Shown: positions 1-10,922 of the stretch, piece by piece | Position numbering within the stretch: position 1 is the first letter of the stretch | How the letters are laid out: every line of letters begins with the position of its first letter | Origin: Undaria pinnatifida | Taxonomy: Eukaryota; Sar; Phaeophyceae; Laminariales; Alariaceae | NCBI GenBank assembly: GCA_012845835.1 | Contig: JABAKD010000019.1 | Location: forward strand, 233,501 to 297,500 | Direction of reading: 5' to 3' | Length of the DNA: 64,000 bases | Position numbers and translations under genes: made by a program | Notes under the pieces: generated by a model | Seen by the model: the letters and a program-made list of their open reading frames with translations, nothing else | Told to the model about the DNA's origin: nothing | The model's database searches: none

Positions 1-1163
1 CACCGAGGTATCGTCAAAGCGGCGGATGGTTTCATGGTCAAATGGCCCAGAACCGAGATGAGGAAGGGCTGGGAGTTCGTAACGGCATGCAAATGAAAAC
101 GCCAAGGAGAAGGGCGAGAAGGGAAAGGAGGGGGGCGGGGGGGAAAAGGGCAGCCGTACTTCTACTGTTGTGTACGGAACTAGACAAGAACTGGCAGATC
201 GTGTAGCAAAGCACCCATGTAACAAAATTGTGGAACCTGTGGTATCGATTTGCTGCCCCCGACTGTGAATTCGATTTCATGAGAGCTTGGCTTTTTACTT
301 TGCTGCTGTTAGACTTGTTATATTATTTTTGGCTTTCAGTTTTCCTTGGGGGGCGCTACATCAACAATCAAATAGGGGGCCACTGTCACCGGGAAAGGGA
401 AGGAGGTGCCAGACCCCGTGGAATACCTGCATCCTCGTCTAGGTGGCAAGGAGGTGGAAAAATGTGATGTTCGTCCTCTGTATAGTGTAAGTACCAGTAC
501 TAATTAATAATAGTTTATTTCTGCTTGGCCTTATTCGCCCTTTCTTTCTTTCTCTCGTTTGTTATTTCTTTCTGTCTGCTCTTCTGTCATTTCCTTCCTT
601 GTTCCAGTGTTCCATGTGTTCGCGTCGTCAGTGTTGCACCACATTCGTCCAAGGGCTAGGGACACCATCACATCATCAGAGACTCTTCTTTCCTTCCGTC
701 TTCTCTCACAATGCGTTTTTGTGCAATTGTTTGTGCGCCCATCACGTCCCCTTCCAGGATTCCTTCTGTTTTTGTGCTGTTTTGTTTGTTTTCTTGTTTC
801 ACGCTACTGCTGTACGAGGTATTGATAGTTTAGTCGTTATGTTTTTTGCTGTGTTTTTCTTACAACCGGTACCCTGACTGTTCATTTGCTTCATCCTATA
901 CCTCTGTTTATTTGTGATTTTTGTTTTTGGCTTCTCTGTTTCTCAGAGTGCATTACGAAATAATTTGTATCTAGAGAGCTCTAGGATGACATACCCGGTA
1001 TTGTTGTGACGAGGAATCGAGACGACGACCGCTGTGTGTTGTATTCGTACCAGCAAATAATACTGACGGAGTTGGGAAATAATAATGCATTCAATGCGAA
1101 GACAGGCCTACACGCACTGGGCGCGGGTATGCTTAGTTAGCAGGGCATTAATCACCTGTTTCG
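1..1163. other. gene-free stretch
   Basis: No credible gene is visible. The short open frames at 228-467 and 559-877 are T-rich low-complexity translations without domains. A G-rich tract with several G runs lies at 126-150. Confidence 0.5.
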
Positions 1164-1259
1164 TTGTTGCGCGGGCGCAACATGTGGGTCAAACTTACCG
1201 TTTTGCGCAACAGTGACCGCGAGGCTCGTTGCGCAACACGCGATTTTGGGCGCGCAACG
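1164..1259. repeat. cluster of GCGCAAC motifs
   Basis: The heptamer GCGCAAC occurs four times within about 95 bp, and TTGCGC partners make short palindromes such as GTTGCGCAAC. The surrounding DNA is AT-richer. A single further GTTGCGCAAC lies near 4,983. It could be a protein-binding array or the subterminal part of an unrecognised element. No function can be assigned. Confidence 0.4.
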
Positions 1260-2262
1260 TTTTTGCCCGCAGCCGTTGTTATAGTTTGGGGTCTTTTTTT
1301 GACTGTTGAGTTTTATTGATAAAATTCTGTAATGAGTCTGATGTAGTGTGATATCATGCGATAACAGGGAGCGGAGCTCAAACTACCGCGTCAAAGCTTA
1401 TGCCCAAATTACTAAGAGGGCGGGGCGGCTCCGCCACCGCTTTCAGACGTTTTGGTGGCCTTGGGCGGGCGGCACGATCAAGCGAGCCGCACGACGAGGC
1501 ATGGCATCTGTCGCGCAGGGCAGCAGTGATGACATTCTTCAGGGCCTATACCCTATACCCAGAGGTCGGGCGAGCAAGTGGACATTTGAACGATATGGCA
1601 GAGCTGCACAATAATCATTGGCGTATTCTGCTCGGGGGTCGTTAGGACGACGATATCATCAGTCTAGTACTACTGTATTAATACTGTTAGTTTGCAGCAG
1701 TTCCCTCAGTGTACGTACCACGTTCCATTATGTACGTAGCGCAAATGAGTTGGTACCCATGGGTGCAGGACATGGTGCAGTACGATAAATTTGACGAAAA
1801 TAATGCCAGGTAGTATGAGTTAGAAAAAAACACCAGCGGACTTGTGACTATCAGGTATGTACGGAGTATGTCATACCGTGTAGAATGAGTGAAATATTGA
1901 ACTTAGGAATCTGATGTTTGTCGAGCGGGAACGAATCTCAAATATATTCGAAAGGCGTGTTTGAGCACGACAAACATACCGTATCGCTCCACAGCTGCGC
2001 TTTATCAAAGGCGATCCTAATAAAGTAAAGTACTAGTGGGATGTAGATGGGCGTCAAGCATGAGACAACATGCACCACAGGAGCACACGGTAAAACACGA
2101 GGGCTGTATGTAGCAGATCCACCGTAAAAGAAAGAGGTCAATACGTGAGGAAAGCTTGGTGTTCGCCACACACCTCTATGTATACTTCATGAAGAGGGCG
2201 GGTCGCCTTACCGGGTACTTGTGCTTAGGGCGTAAAAATATTGCGTGCATTAAATAGGCACG
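1260..2262. other. no gene recognised
   Basis: Short frames at 1348-1645 and 1938-2171 show no domain, no splice pattern and no repeat partner in this window. Confidence 0.4.
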
Positions 2263-2324
2263 GTACCTTTAAAAGGCGAAACGCCTTATATATATATATA
2301 TGGCGAAACGCCTTTTAAAGGTAC
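2263..2324. repeat. perfect 16-bp inverted repeat around a TA tract
   Basis: The left arm GTACCTTTAAAAGGCG (2263-2278) is exactly repeated in reverse complement at 2309-2324. The loop is mostly alternating TA. The inner part also contains GGCGAAACGCC twice. It should form a cruciform or RNA hairpin and may be the core of a small foldback element. Confidence 0.7.
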
Positions 2325-2772
2325 TGAGCTGTTCGGCTATTAGGGTACGGCTATAAGGAGAATCCAAGCCGCTTGTCTCTGACATTAATAGGCACCACGT
2401 ATCATAGTTCGCCTCATGCAGGGACCACCACTGCTGTCCATCTTGTATACGCAAGAAAAAAGCAGCGCAAATTATCCTTCATGTGTTGCCCTGCCGGAAA
2501 TTATGCTTTCGGCATTCTACCTGCAAGGAAAATGCATGGAAAATTGTTTGCGCTCTTGCCAATGCACGTGATACGTGATATACGCATACGTGTACTATAC
2601 GTACTTAAGGTAGCCATAACTTACAGGATCTGCAAAAAACAGCGAAACGCGAAACAGCACGAGTAGTAGTGGTAGTAAACGTGCTCGCCTTTACACATAT
2701 CACGATAACTTTAAATGCATTTGTCGACCAAAAATTGGCTTTCCAGCTGCCAAGGCGTTATGAGAGGGCCGT

Positions 2773-2822
2773 GTACTATCAGCTATCATACCAGCTATCA
2801 TAGCACGTATCATAGCAGCTGA
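2773..2822. repeat. short AGCTATCATA-type tandem repeat
   Basis: Imperfect repeats of a 12-15 bp unit (CTATCATA-CAGCTATCATA type) are visible, about four units. No gene association is apparent. Confidence 0.5.
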
Positions 2823-2823
2823 G

Positions 2824-3216
2824 ATGGAAACCTCTTTCAATCAGAGGGTACAAAAAAAAGAAAATGTTGTCCAACAAGTAGACAATATTTTTAGGAGCCG
2901 GACAGGGGGAGGTGTACTTAAACTACGAAATAAACTTATTTATGAACGCGATTTTATCGACTCGCACAGGAATCGCATCGCCTCGATTTTTATTTCATTT
3001 TACGTTTTAGGGAGTGACTGCTGTGCCTCCGCTTCATATTCTCGTGTGTCAATGAGCAGCGAGGAAAGAAGAGGGCTGAAGTATTCTCGCAATATTAGAC
3101 AAAAGGCGCGTAACGTGTCGGAGAGGGGTGAGAAGAGCCTTCTTAGTCACCCTACGAGTATATCGGACTTACGCCTAGGAAGGGACAACGGGAAAGAGAA
3201 CGTGCGAACAAGATAA
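2824..3216 (+). CDS. hypothetical ORF, 130 aa
   Basis: I do not recognise this open frame. It starts at an ATG just after the short tandem repeat and ends in TAA. The composition is polar, with many Arg, Ser, Asn and Lys residues, and there is no clear hydrophobic segment or domain. No introns, repeats or neighbours support it, so a chance ORF is the more likely reading. Confidence 0.15.
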   Translation: METSFNQRVQKKENVVQQVDNIFRSRTGGGVLKLRNKLIYERDFIDSHRNRIASIFISFYVLGSDCCASASYSRVSMSSEERRGLKYSRNIRQKARNVSERGEKSLLSHPTSISDLRLGRDNGKENVRTR

Positions 3217-3527
3217 AAGACCGTCGGTGGCCCGGTGTCTATTATTAATAGTGGTTAGTCTCGCAAGCTGCTAGAGTTGATTCTGAGGGTTGAATCACAC
3301 CTTGCTGGTGGGTCGGACGTTTGAGTGTACTATTTTAGAGAATGTAGAAGTATACCCGGTATCAACTGCTGAGAGGGCGTGCGTAGGCGCAATTTCTATG
3401 CGAGTCGACGAGAGAACAAACGGCTGAAGTCATGATTGTTCGAGAAAAACGGTGTTCGCAAATATACAGCAGTACTTTCCTTCGGCTGAAACAAACAGCA
3501 AAGTGAATTGCCCTCCCGTCATGATTT

Positions 3528-3935
3528 TTGTGTGTTGGCGATGGAAGTGAACAAAATCCTGCTGGCAACGGCTCCAAAAAGGAGGCGGAAGGTGAGGGAA
3601 TGTGCTGCAACAAGGCAAACGAAGCAAAGCGAACGAGCACTAAATGGAGAGCACAATACGACAGCGTAAGGACAACAACGGCAAAGCAACGGCCTCAGCG
3701 CCGTGCCGCCGCTGCTATCCAACCACAGCAAGCAACAGCACAGCAAGCAACAGCACAGCAAGCAGCAGCACAGCAAGCGGCGGCTCAGCACCAGCAGCAC
3801 TACAAGCAGCCACACAGCTTGGGACGGAGCCGGCTCCAGGAACAAAATGGATCGTTAGCCCGTCAGAGTAGACAACAGAACACACAACGAACTCAACGCA
3901 TCGATGAATTTTTATCCAAAACAAGGCATTTTTGA
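3528..3935 (+). CDS. Gln/Ala-rich hypothetical protein
   Basis: This 135-residue frame is unrecognised. The N-terminal 60 residues are polar and basic. The middle (about residues 65-90, DNA 3726-3805) is a repeat of Ala-Gln-Gln units from CAG/CAA codons. The last 20 residues contain RIDEFLSK, which loosely resembles a PCNA-interacting peptide but lacks the paired aromatic residues. A Gln-rich activator or linker would look like this, but so would a translated trinucleotide repeat, since the antisense frame is equally open. No intron or partner gene is visible, so expression evidence would be needed to call it a gene. Confidence 0.3.
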   Translation: MCVGDGSEQNPAGNGSKKEAEGEGMCCNKANEAKRTSTKWRAQYDSVRTTTAKQRPQRRAAAAIQPQQATAQQATAQQAAAQQAAAQHQQHYKQPHSLGRSRLQEQNGSLARQSRQQNTQRTQRIDEFLSKTRHF

Positions 3936-6044
3936 TCGAAAAAATGGTATTACCTACCGTTAATCCCAAATTAGCTTCTGAATTGTCGTTAGCGTTACCG
4001 CCCCTGCTTTTTTGCCGCATTTGGAGAAAACTACCTCAAGTCCTTCCTTCGGGAGGATTTGGTACCATTTATCGCAAAGACTCCTCTCGCGATGAAAGTA
4101 AGTAAGGGTACGTACCCGTAGTGGGGAGGGGGGAGGAAGAGGCGGCTTTTAGCTGCTTACCTGGTAGTGCTTAGTGATCCTAAATCTTAGTTGTCCTTAG
4201 TTTACGAATACGTCTGGCGACGGAGCAAGATAAGCCAAGTGTGACGATAATGCATGAGCAAAATATAAATAATAATCGAAGTAATACAGTACATGTATAA
4301 AAAGCTCCAAAACATGTATGTATGTGGATAGACGGGTGCCTCCGCAATGTACCCGGTACATACTTTCAGCCGGTACCCGTAGTTAGCTACCCTTTCTGTT
4401 CTACAGCACCACTGCACTGCACCTACTTATACAGCAGTTGAAGTATTTACTCTGCCGCAGCTAAATTGCGAGTTGCTGGTACGATGTTGAATCACGTATT
4501 CGGATTTGTTGTGGCGTCTAGGCTGGGATGAAGCTGTGCACCCACAATAGTGTCGCCCAAAACGCAAGATTAGAAGATGGAGCCCGGATCACTCAACTGG
4601 TCGAACTCACAGCTGATTTCAAGCATGTCCGAAAAACATACTGGTATAGTCTATACCAAACATAATATGCTGCCCTGCATCTCGTTTTGCCAGCATGTGC
4701 ATTGCGGTTCATTGTATGGCTAAACCACAAGTATCTGTATCGTAGTCTGTGACAACAGCGCTCGTCCCTCGAACAAGCATCGGCACAGACACCGTAAGAG
4801 CTCCCAGGTATATAGGTGTAGAAGGGTGGAAATGTCAGTTTAATGTGAACAACATGCAGCTCTATATAATAGTCAAGACGAACAGCGAATCGTTGTACTG
4901 CTGTACCTCGTACAATTCCTCCATGCTATCGCCGGAGGGCTCGGGTACAAGGGCGTTATTGCATGCGGTGATGAGTGCCTCGTTGCGCAACACATGACGT
5001 GGACAATATAGTGCTGCTGCCACGACAGCGCACGAGATGCATCACATGTCTCATTTGTGCGCCCATGAAGCTAAACAGGGAGTGGAGAATAATGAGGTGG
5101 TCCTATGAACAGCAGTACAGAGTAGTACCAGTGCACGAAGGAGTACTTCAGAGTGAACAGCAAGCTGTGTTGTTTTCCTTTCGCACTCACATTGGGATGG
5201 TGGTTGCCAATCACGCCGAAGAAAAGCCAATCACCCCACCCCACGCCACACCGTCGCACAGCCAGAAAAGGAACCTTTTGCAGACGAGGAAGCACCACAC
5301 CAGCAGCGACAAAGGAGGGTAGCGAGAAGGAGAGTAGAGCTATGCTGCTGATGGCGGCGGATGTGCCATCCAGGCTATTACTTCGGCCCGGGCTATTCCT
5401 CCGACCAAAGGGTGGTACGGAAAATGGGAAGATGGTGCAGTGGGTCAGTTTGCTATGAAGTCCATGTTTTGAAGTTTGTTGTCATTCACTCGTAGCTGGT
5501 TGACGCGGCACACGTACCACATGACGTACATGACTTTATATACTTGCAATATACGTACCATAGTCGTACATGACATGTACTATTAATAGCGTGTACCTGG
5601 TACTTTATATATTCTTTTTATTTGTTTTCTTATTTTGTTTTTGATTTTTGTTTTTTGTTTTTGTTTTTGTTTATTTCGTATTTCTCTCTTCCAATGTATT
5701 TCTGTTGCTGACGTATGTATGTTGTGCCTGTCGTACCCAGTACTAGGGCATGACATTGCGTTGTCGAATGCATTACGATGCATTATCTCTGTGTCGTAGC
5801 TTGTGACCACAGAGCTGATCTTTCTAGGGTGAAGAATCAGTACGGACACTGGGTGTGCTGGATGTCGACGAGTAGAAGAACGGTTTAATGTGAAGAACAC
5901 ACACACACATATTAATGGACAAATACTCACGGCTGACGTCCTTGAAATTATTAATGGTTACTAAGTACTCCAAGTGTAAAATAGGGTGCGCCGCGTCGCA
6001 GAAAACACAACAATAATGTCTGGGTCTTTTTTTCCTTCTTTTTT
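3936..6044. other. no gene recognised
   Basis: This is AT-rich, low-complexity DNA. It includes T- and TTTG-rich tracts around 5,610-5,690 and a short ACACACACAC run near 5,900. The small frames have no domains. The segment CTCACGGCTGACGTCCTTGAAA near 5,928 resembles a piece at 10,361-10,384 inside the modular repeat block. Confidence 0.4.
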
Positions 6045-6175
6045 TACGCTTCTATTTTCCCGCTTCTGGACAAGCCGTGGTCACAGAGGTCCTTGCACCC
6101 CCCCGGTTCATGCCTTCAATTTCTATCGCACCACGTAGGGTTCAGCCATCCCACTTCTCGTCGATTTTTCATGGC
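6045..6175 (-). mobile_element. SINE-A fragment (tail half)
   Basis: The reverse strand matches the body and tail of the SINE at 12,442-12,754: the ATCGACGAGAAG-like part, the GACCACGGCTTGTCCAGAAGC block and the pre-tail segment. The tRNA-like head is missing. Confidence 0.5.
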
Positions 6176-6689
6176 TGGCTCTATATAGTGCTGGTTTATA
6201 AGGGCCCTCTGCCTTTATAGTGCAGGATAGATAGCTTCGAACGACTGGCACCCATATTTAAGGTATTTTTCATGTCTTGTAATCTATATTTGAATAGTGT
6301 GGGTGTCTGGTATAGTAGTGTCGTTTTTTGTTGGATAGCACCCGTCAGCACTATAGGAAGACCACCGCAGCTTTATACCTGGTACAGAGTTAGTGCACTG
6401 CCATTAGTGTAATACAAGTAATATGTACGTTCCGCTGGAAGTGTTAGTATCGAGCTCCAAGAACACCCCGGTTTAAGGGCAAGCGTTCAAGATGAAAAAA
6501 GAGATAAAAGAGATGAAGAGATAAAGGGCAGGGTCGAGATTCAACCCTTTGGGACCGCCAGCCACGATATGACGACAGACAAAGTGTTCGGACATTTGAC
6601 AGGGCAAATAACCCAGAATTGAAATATGCTTTTTTTTTTAATAATAGGGTTCATTCACATCGATAGGTGGCGGGCATGGCCCGCCTGCT
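6176..6689. other. no gene recognised
   Basis: Unique-looking DNA with no ORF, domain or repeat that I could identify. Confidence 0.35.
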
Positions 6690-7155
6690 GTGCTAACGCC
6701 TTTATTTATATTTTTTTGCACCCTTAAGTCTTCTACTTTCCAGCTTCTGGACTACTATCCGTGGTCACATCACAGGTGTCGTGCCTTCTTTTATCTGCTC
6801 GCGTCGACTTTTCATCGAGTGTTGCTAACTCACGCTCTCGCGTGTTCCGCAAGTCAATTTGTGCGCAAGAAAAAATCCCCACGAATTTGTACGAATATGC
6901 CCCCAGGGGTATCCGAACTCACGACACTGACTTTTATACCAGGTAGGTTGGAGGATAAATTTCTTCTCGAAGGGTGCGCCAGCTAGCGTTGGGCTGCGAA
7001 AGCAACTGAGTTAAATCGACACACGACGCGTATGAAAATACGCGGAAGTGTGGTGAGCTAAAGCTTTATTTTTCCCCATCCGCCGGAGGATAAAAAAAAA
7101 AAGAAAAAAAAAAAGATAAATTTATACAACCTGATACGCTACCGGTGCGACCGGC
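6690..7155 (-). mobile_element. SINE-A copy split by a second SINE
   Basis: Read on the minus strand this is a tRNA-derived SINE. The head near 7,155 carries an A-box-like AGCGTATCAGG (7130-7140). The B-box-like GAGTTCGGATAC lies at 6,908-6,920. The body continues through the AGAGCGTGAG block to an A/T-rich tail near 6,700-6,715. A 152-bp insertion (6963-7114) separates the A and B boxes. Other copies lie at 12,442, 15,023, 15,809 and 6,045. Confidence 0.65.
6963..7114 (+). mobile_element. SINE-C, nested inside SINE-A
   Basis: A 152-bp segment ending in an A-rich tail is flanked by the 9-bp direct repeat GATAAATTT (6954-6962 and 7115-7123), as expected of a retroposed SINE. Positions 6988-7092 match 13,188-13,292 over about 105 bp with only a few differences. 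It contains TAGCGTTGGG and GAGTTAAATCGAC, which may be a degenerate Pol III promoter. The target was the spacer between the A and B boxes of a resident SINE-A. Confidence 0.65.
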
Positions 7156-7392
7156 TAACAGCTATAAATAAAGGCACCTCGCAATTTAGGTTACTTGCTG
7201 CATGCGAATAACAAACAAACGCCTCATCCTACTTCTCATACACGACGAGTAGTTTTAGTTGCTACTTTCATTTATTATGTGTGTCCCATCTTATTTATTG
7301 ACCTCGCACTACTCTCGCGCTCCCTCCAACTATTAATAATGACATAGATTCGGGGTTACAAAGCAGGCTTTTCTCCCCCTCCCCCACTGCGG

Positions 7393-7625
7393 TATGTGCC
7401 TTCATTTTTATCACGAGAAGAGTTCAGCAATTTCTTCCCTCCTCGTCGACTTGCGTCGAATTGTGCCTCCCCACGCTGCTAGGCGCTCTCATAATAAGCT
7501 GGTTTTTTCAAATAATGTCAAATCTCACCACGGTGGGCATCGAACTCAAGGACCAACGCTAGATGTCAAAAGTAGCATCCGAGGGTGACCACTAGAACAA
7601 TAGAACAGCGGGCGCCTAACCGGCA
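7393..7625 (-). mobile_element. SINE-B copy
   Basis: The minus strand starts with a tRNA-like head (TAGTGGTCACCC A-box region; GAGTTCGATGCCC B box at about 7,530-7,545). A body follows with CTAGCAGCGTGGG and a CGAC-GGGAAGAAAT-GCTGAA block. The same head and body occur at 45,903-46,190, and a head-only piece lies at 15,725-15,808, so this is a dispersed family distinct from SINE-A. Confidence 0.6.
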
Positions 7626-7948
7626 TTTGCATCATCGTTACCAGTATAGTCAGGGCGCACGAAAAAAAAAAGAAATCGACACTCCTTCCTCGCACCTACG
7701 TACTAGAACTTTTTTTCGACCTTCCGGAGGAGGGGGGGGGGGGAGACGAAGACCCCATCCCCCCCTCATTACGATAAAAATATCCTATGCAAACAACCCC
7801 TATTCTACATCCTATATAATAAAGGGGCAAGAGGGGTACTTTAGAGCAGACACGCAGCCCCCTGGTCGCGCAGCAGCAGCCTGCGTACCAGCTACGCACA
7901 GCGCAGAGCAACGGAGAAAAAGGGAGAGAGAAAGAGAGAGTGGTCACC

Positions 7949-9914
7949 ATGAGCACAGCCTCCACGGTGAAGGGACCCCTGCTACAACCCTTCTTCGACA
8001 AGACAGTGTGGCTACAAATCGTCTGCGGAAAGCCAGCCGATGGCGAGGATTTCATCTGCTGCTGCGGGGCCAACTTCGGTGACGGTTCAGGAATGGACGA
8101 GGCCATTGAGCATGAGTGTTCGGCACAGCACAGAGAGTGAGTGGAGAGGCATGAGGGCTGTGGTGTGATATTGGAGGGTATCGTGTACCTCGCAGCAGCA
8201 GCAGCAGCAGCGGCAAGCACTGGAAAGACAGAATTCTGGTTTATCATATATAAAAATGCTCACAGTATGGGTGTCGTGCTGCCTCCTCCCCAATCAACTA
8301 CAACATCAGCAGCATCAGAAGCCTAGCCTTGGGAGCAGCAGCAACAGCAGCAGCACAGCAGCAATACCAGAAGCCGTAGCCGCATGATTTAAATCGCCAA
8401 AAAAAACGCGCACGAAATGCGAACCAACTAAGTTATTCCGCGTCCCTGTTGGTCCCTGCACGCCTTTCGCATGCGAACAGAGCACTTTGCCTATCGGAAG
8501 AATCGCCGCGAAGACCAGCAGAGGCAACTGGGTGTGCAAGAAGTGCAAGCGCGATTTCGGACGCAATATAGAGCGACTGAGCCGGACCCACGTGGAGACT
8601 CAAGAACAGTTGCTTCAACACAAGTGAGGACTTGTGAGGACAGCAGTTGTTTCATTCGCTAGCACAAGCAGTTTCGATTAATAATTGAAAAACGTCAGCT
8701 GTGAGTACGACCGATTGAATGGTTGAAACTCAACTTTGCAAGCTGCGTGGTACATTAGATCTATGTTTCATTTATGATATCGTGTTTGTGAAATATACCT
8801 GGTTGTTAATGCACTGCTTCACATTTTTCGGGAGGCCGTTCGCGCCTTTTCAGCAGTTTGGTATCTGCCACGCTGGACGTATTTTAGTCGCGCAGCGTAT
8901 GAGGCTGCACGCCTTGTCGATGTGTGTATGTGAAAAGCAGGAGCAAATTCGTGTTGTCTTTCCACGGCTGATCACTTGTTATTGCTCATGTCGCAAGTTG
9001 CATGTCGATCAATGTGTGTCGACAGGGGTGCTGGTGCCGCGGCGCCGGTGGGGAGCGGGCGCACATTGCTGGATTTTTTCAAACCGAAGAGCGCCACGGA
9101 CGGCGCGAAGGAGTCGCCGGTGTTGATGGACAGTAGTAGCGGCGGGGGGGCAAGCGGTGACGCTGACGTGGTGGCGACGGGAGTTGTGAGCAGGGGTGGA
9201 GGTGGTGCGGGCGCGGGCAGTGACGCCGACGTGGTTGTGACGGGAGTTGTGAGTAAGGGTGAGGGTGGTGCGGGCGCGGGAAGTTTCGCTGACGTGGTTG
9301 CGACGGGAGTTGTGAACGGGCTTGAGGATTGTGAGGGCGCGGGCATTGATATGGATGGTGTTTTCTCCGACGCTGCAGGCGGGAGTGGTCCCGCCGACAG
9401 GACGCTTGTCCACGCTCCCATCTACTGCGCGGGATTACGTCCGGCTGTCCGGGAGCCTGTTCTCTAACACTACCCATCAACTCTCCATGGTATTGGCAAC
9501 CAGGGGGTGTCGTGGGAGGCTCGGATATTACCTGAATCGCGTGTCTCTCCACGCGGTGCCAACTGCCTCCTGCGGCCTCTTGAGCCCAGGCTGTGCGGGA
9601 ACGGTGGAACAACCAGGAGGCACGTGCGCGCCGTGTTCGGACATCAAGGGCACGAAGGCTTACAGGGTTTCGTGCCCAAGCGCGGCGCTTGCCCACCATT
9701 GATTAATTCTGACTACATTGACTACCTTTGCAATGACGCGAGGATTTACATACCTAAACAACTTGAAGTACAGTTTGACAACCTTGCTCTTGCAATGTTG
9801 GCTTGCTTGCCAAGCCTAGTGTGCAGTGAAACATCCACAGGGGCACAGCCAAGAAACGAACCACCAAGCAAGGGAAAAAAGTTGAAAAAAAAAGATGACA
9901 AAAATGTTTTTTAG
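7949..9914 (+). CDS. spliced gene of unknown function with BED-like zinc finger, C-terminus uncertain
   Basis: I infer three exons. Exon 1 (7949-8136) starts at an ATG in a good context (GTCACCATGA), encodes LLQPFFDK and a CCCG...HEC cluster, and ends at a perfect GTGAGT donor. Exon 2 (about 8520-8623) encodes WVCKKCKRDFGRN..RLSRTHVE, a BED-like Cys/His finger, and ends at GTGAGG. Exon 3 begins at 9026 after CAG, and the codon split across the exon 2/3 junction is preserved. It encodes TLLDFFKPK (PCNA-box-like), a Gly/Ala/Val linker with three 21-residue repeats, and then a Cys-rich part (GTCAPCSDIKG). The frame changes near 9,450 and 9,670, so the end is uncertain: an intron, decay or error is possible. 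Lys-rich codons run to a stop at 9,914. A modular repeat starts 85 bp downstream and may have truncated the gene. The finger plus linker resembles transposon-derived chromatin proteins; the function is unknown. Confidence 0.45.
9150..9345 (+). repeat. 63-bp in-frame coding repeat, three units
   Basis: GACGTGGTTGTGACGGGAGT-type units recur at about 9165, 9228 and 9291. The 63-bp period equals 21 codons, so the repeat expands without breaking the frame (DADVVVTGVVS..GGAGAGS). It forms the flexible linker of the gene at 7949-9914. Confidence 0.7.
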
Positions 9915-9998
9915 GGCCTCGGAGGGGCGGGGGAGGGGTAGGTGTGCGGGATAACTTTCATCGTGCGCCCTCGGTATAGTATATGATAAAAAATACAA

Positions 9999-10922
9999 TA
10001 TACTCCAGCTGTGAGATCGAAGATTTTGTCGAAACTCATTTTTGCAAGCTGTATGTGATACTCCGATGGGGCGTATTACGGGTTGTATGTCCTCATTAAG
10101 GATACAGGTCGGCGACTCCCCTTGGAACTACAGTAATGTAGCTATCAGGCTCAACAGGGTGATATTAGTCAGTCTGCGCGCGGAAACTTTAAAACCCGTT
10201 TTGGGGGGGGCAAAATCTGACAGCTGTGGAAGAAAATTAGTGGTCTGGACAAAAAACAGGACACTTCCCAATAAAACCTCACCCATATAGTATATATATT
10301 ACGAGTACCAACAACGCAGCTTGCAAAGATGAGTATTGACCTGAAATTCGTCGAACTCACGTTTGACGTCCTTGAAAATTGGTTATAAAATGCATCAGTT
10401 TATCAAGTGAATCCTGTATGTCGAAATACCGGTGGGGGGAGAGCGGAGTTTTTAAGGACGTGGGGGCCTGGGTTTGATAGAGAGGGGGGGCGGGGCAGCT
10501 TAATCTGTACGTGGAAGCTATCAATCCTATCCTGTAAAAGTCGTACAACCAGTGCGGAGGGGGCGGAGCGTTCGAGGTGGTGGGGGGGGGAAGGGGGGGG
10601 AAAGGGTTTATAAACATTTTCAGGTTGCATACATGTATCTAAGGGTTTGCTGTACGCGTGGTGCTAGGTCTAGGGAATGGTGCGGGTGGTGCGGAAGGAG
10701 AGGGAGTTGGGGTGGGGGGGGATAATTTGCAGTCAGAGGCATGGATGGCTCTGGAAAGATAATGAGTTGATATCAAGTGCGTGGGAATGTTCATTTCTCC
10801 AGATGGCACATTACGGTGTTGTGTGGGGCGTTTGGGCACGAGGGACCAGGAAAAATATTAAAACATATAACTAAAGAACGGGGGGCAATGGGGTTTCAAG
10901 AGGTTTAGGTCGCAAATATTGT
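9999..10922 (+). repeat. modular G-run repeat, plus-strand copy
   Basis: This starts with the family terminus ACTCCAGCTGTGAGATCGAAG. The head module follows (GTCGAAACTCAT, ATACTCCGAT, CTCATTAAGGATA, GGCGACTCCCCTT), then modules with GGAAACT-TAAA..GGGG-AAATCTGACAG, each separated by runs of G. The end near 10,922 (AGAGGTTTAGGTCGCAAATA) is shared with the copies at 52-53 kb. A 150-bp foreign segment (10,232-10,385) interrupts it. No coding potential is seen. Confidence 0.65.
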
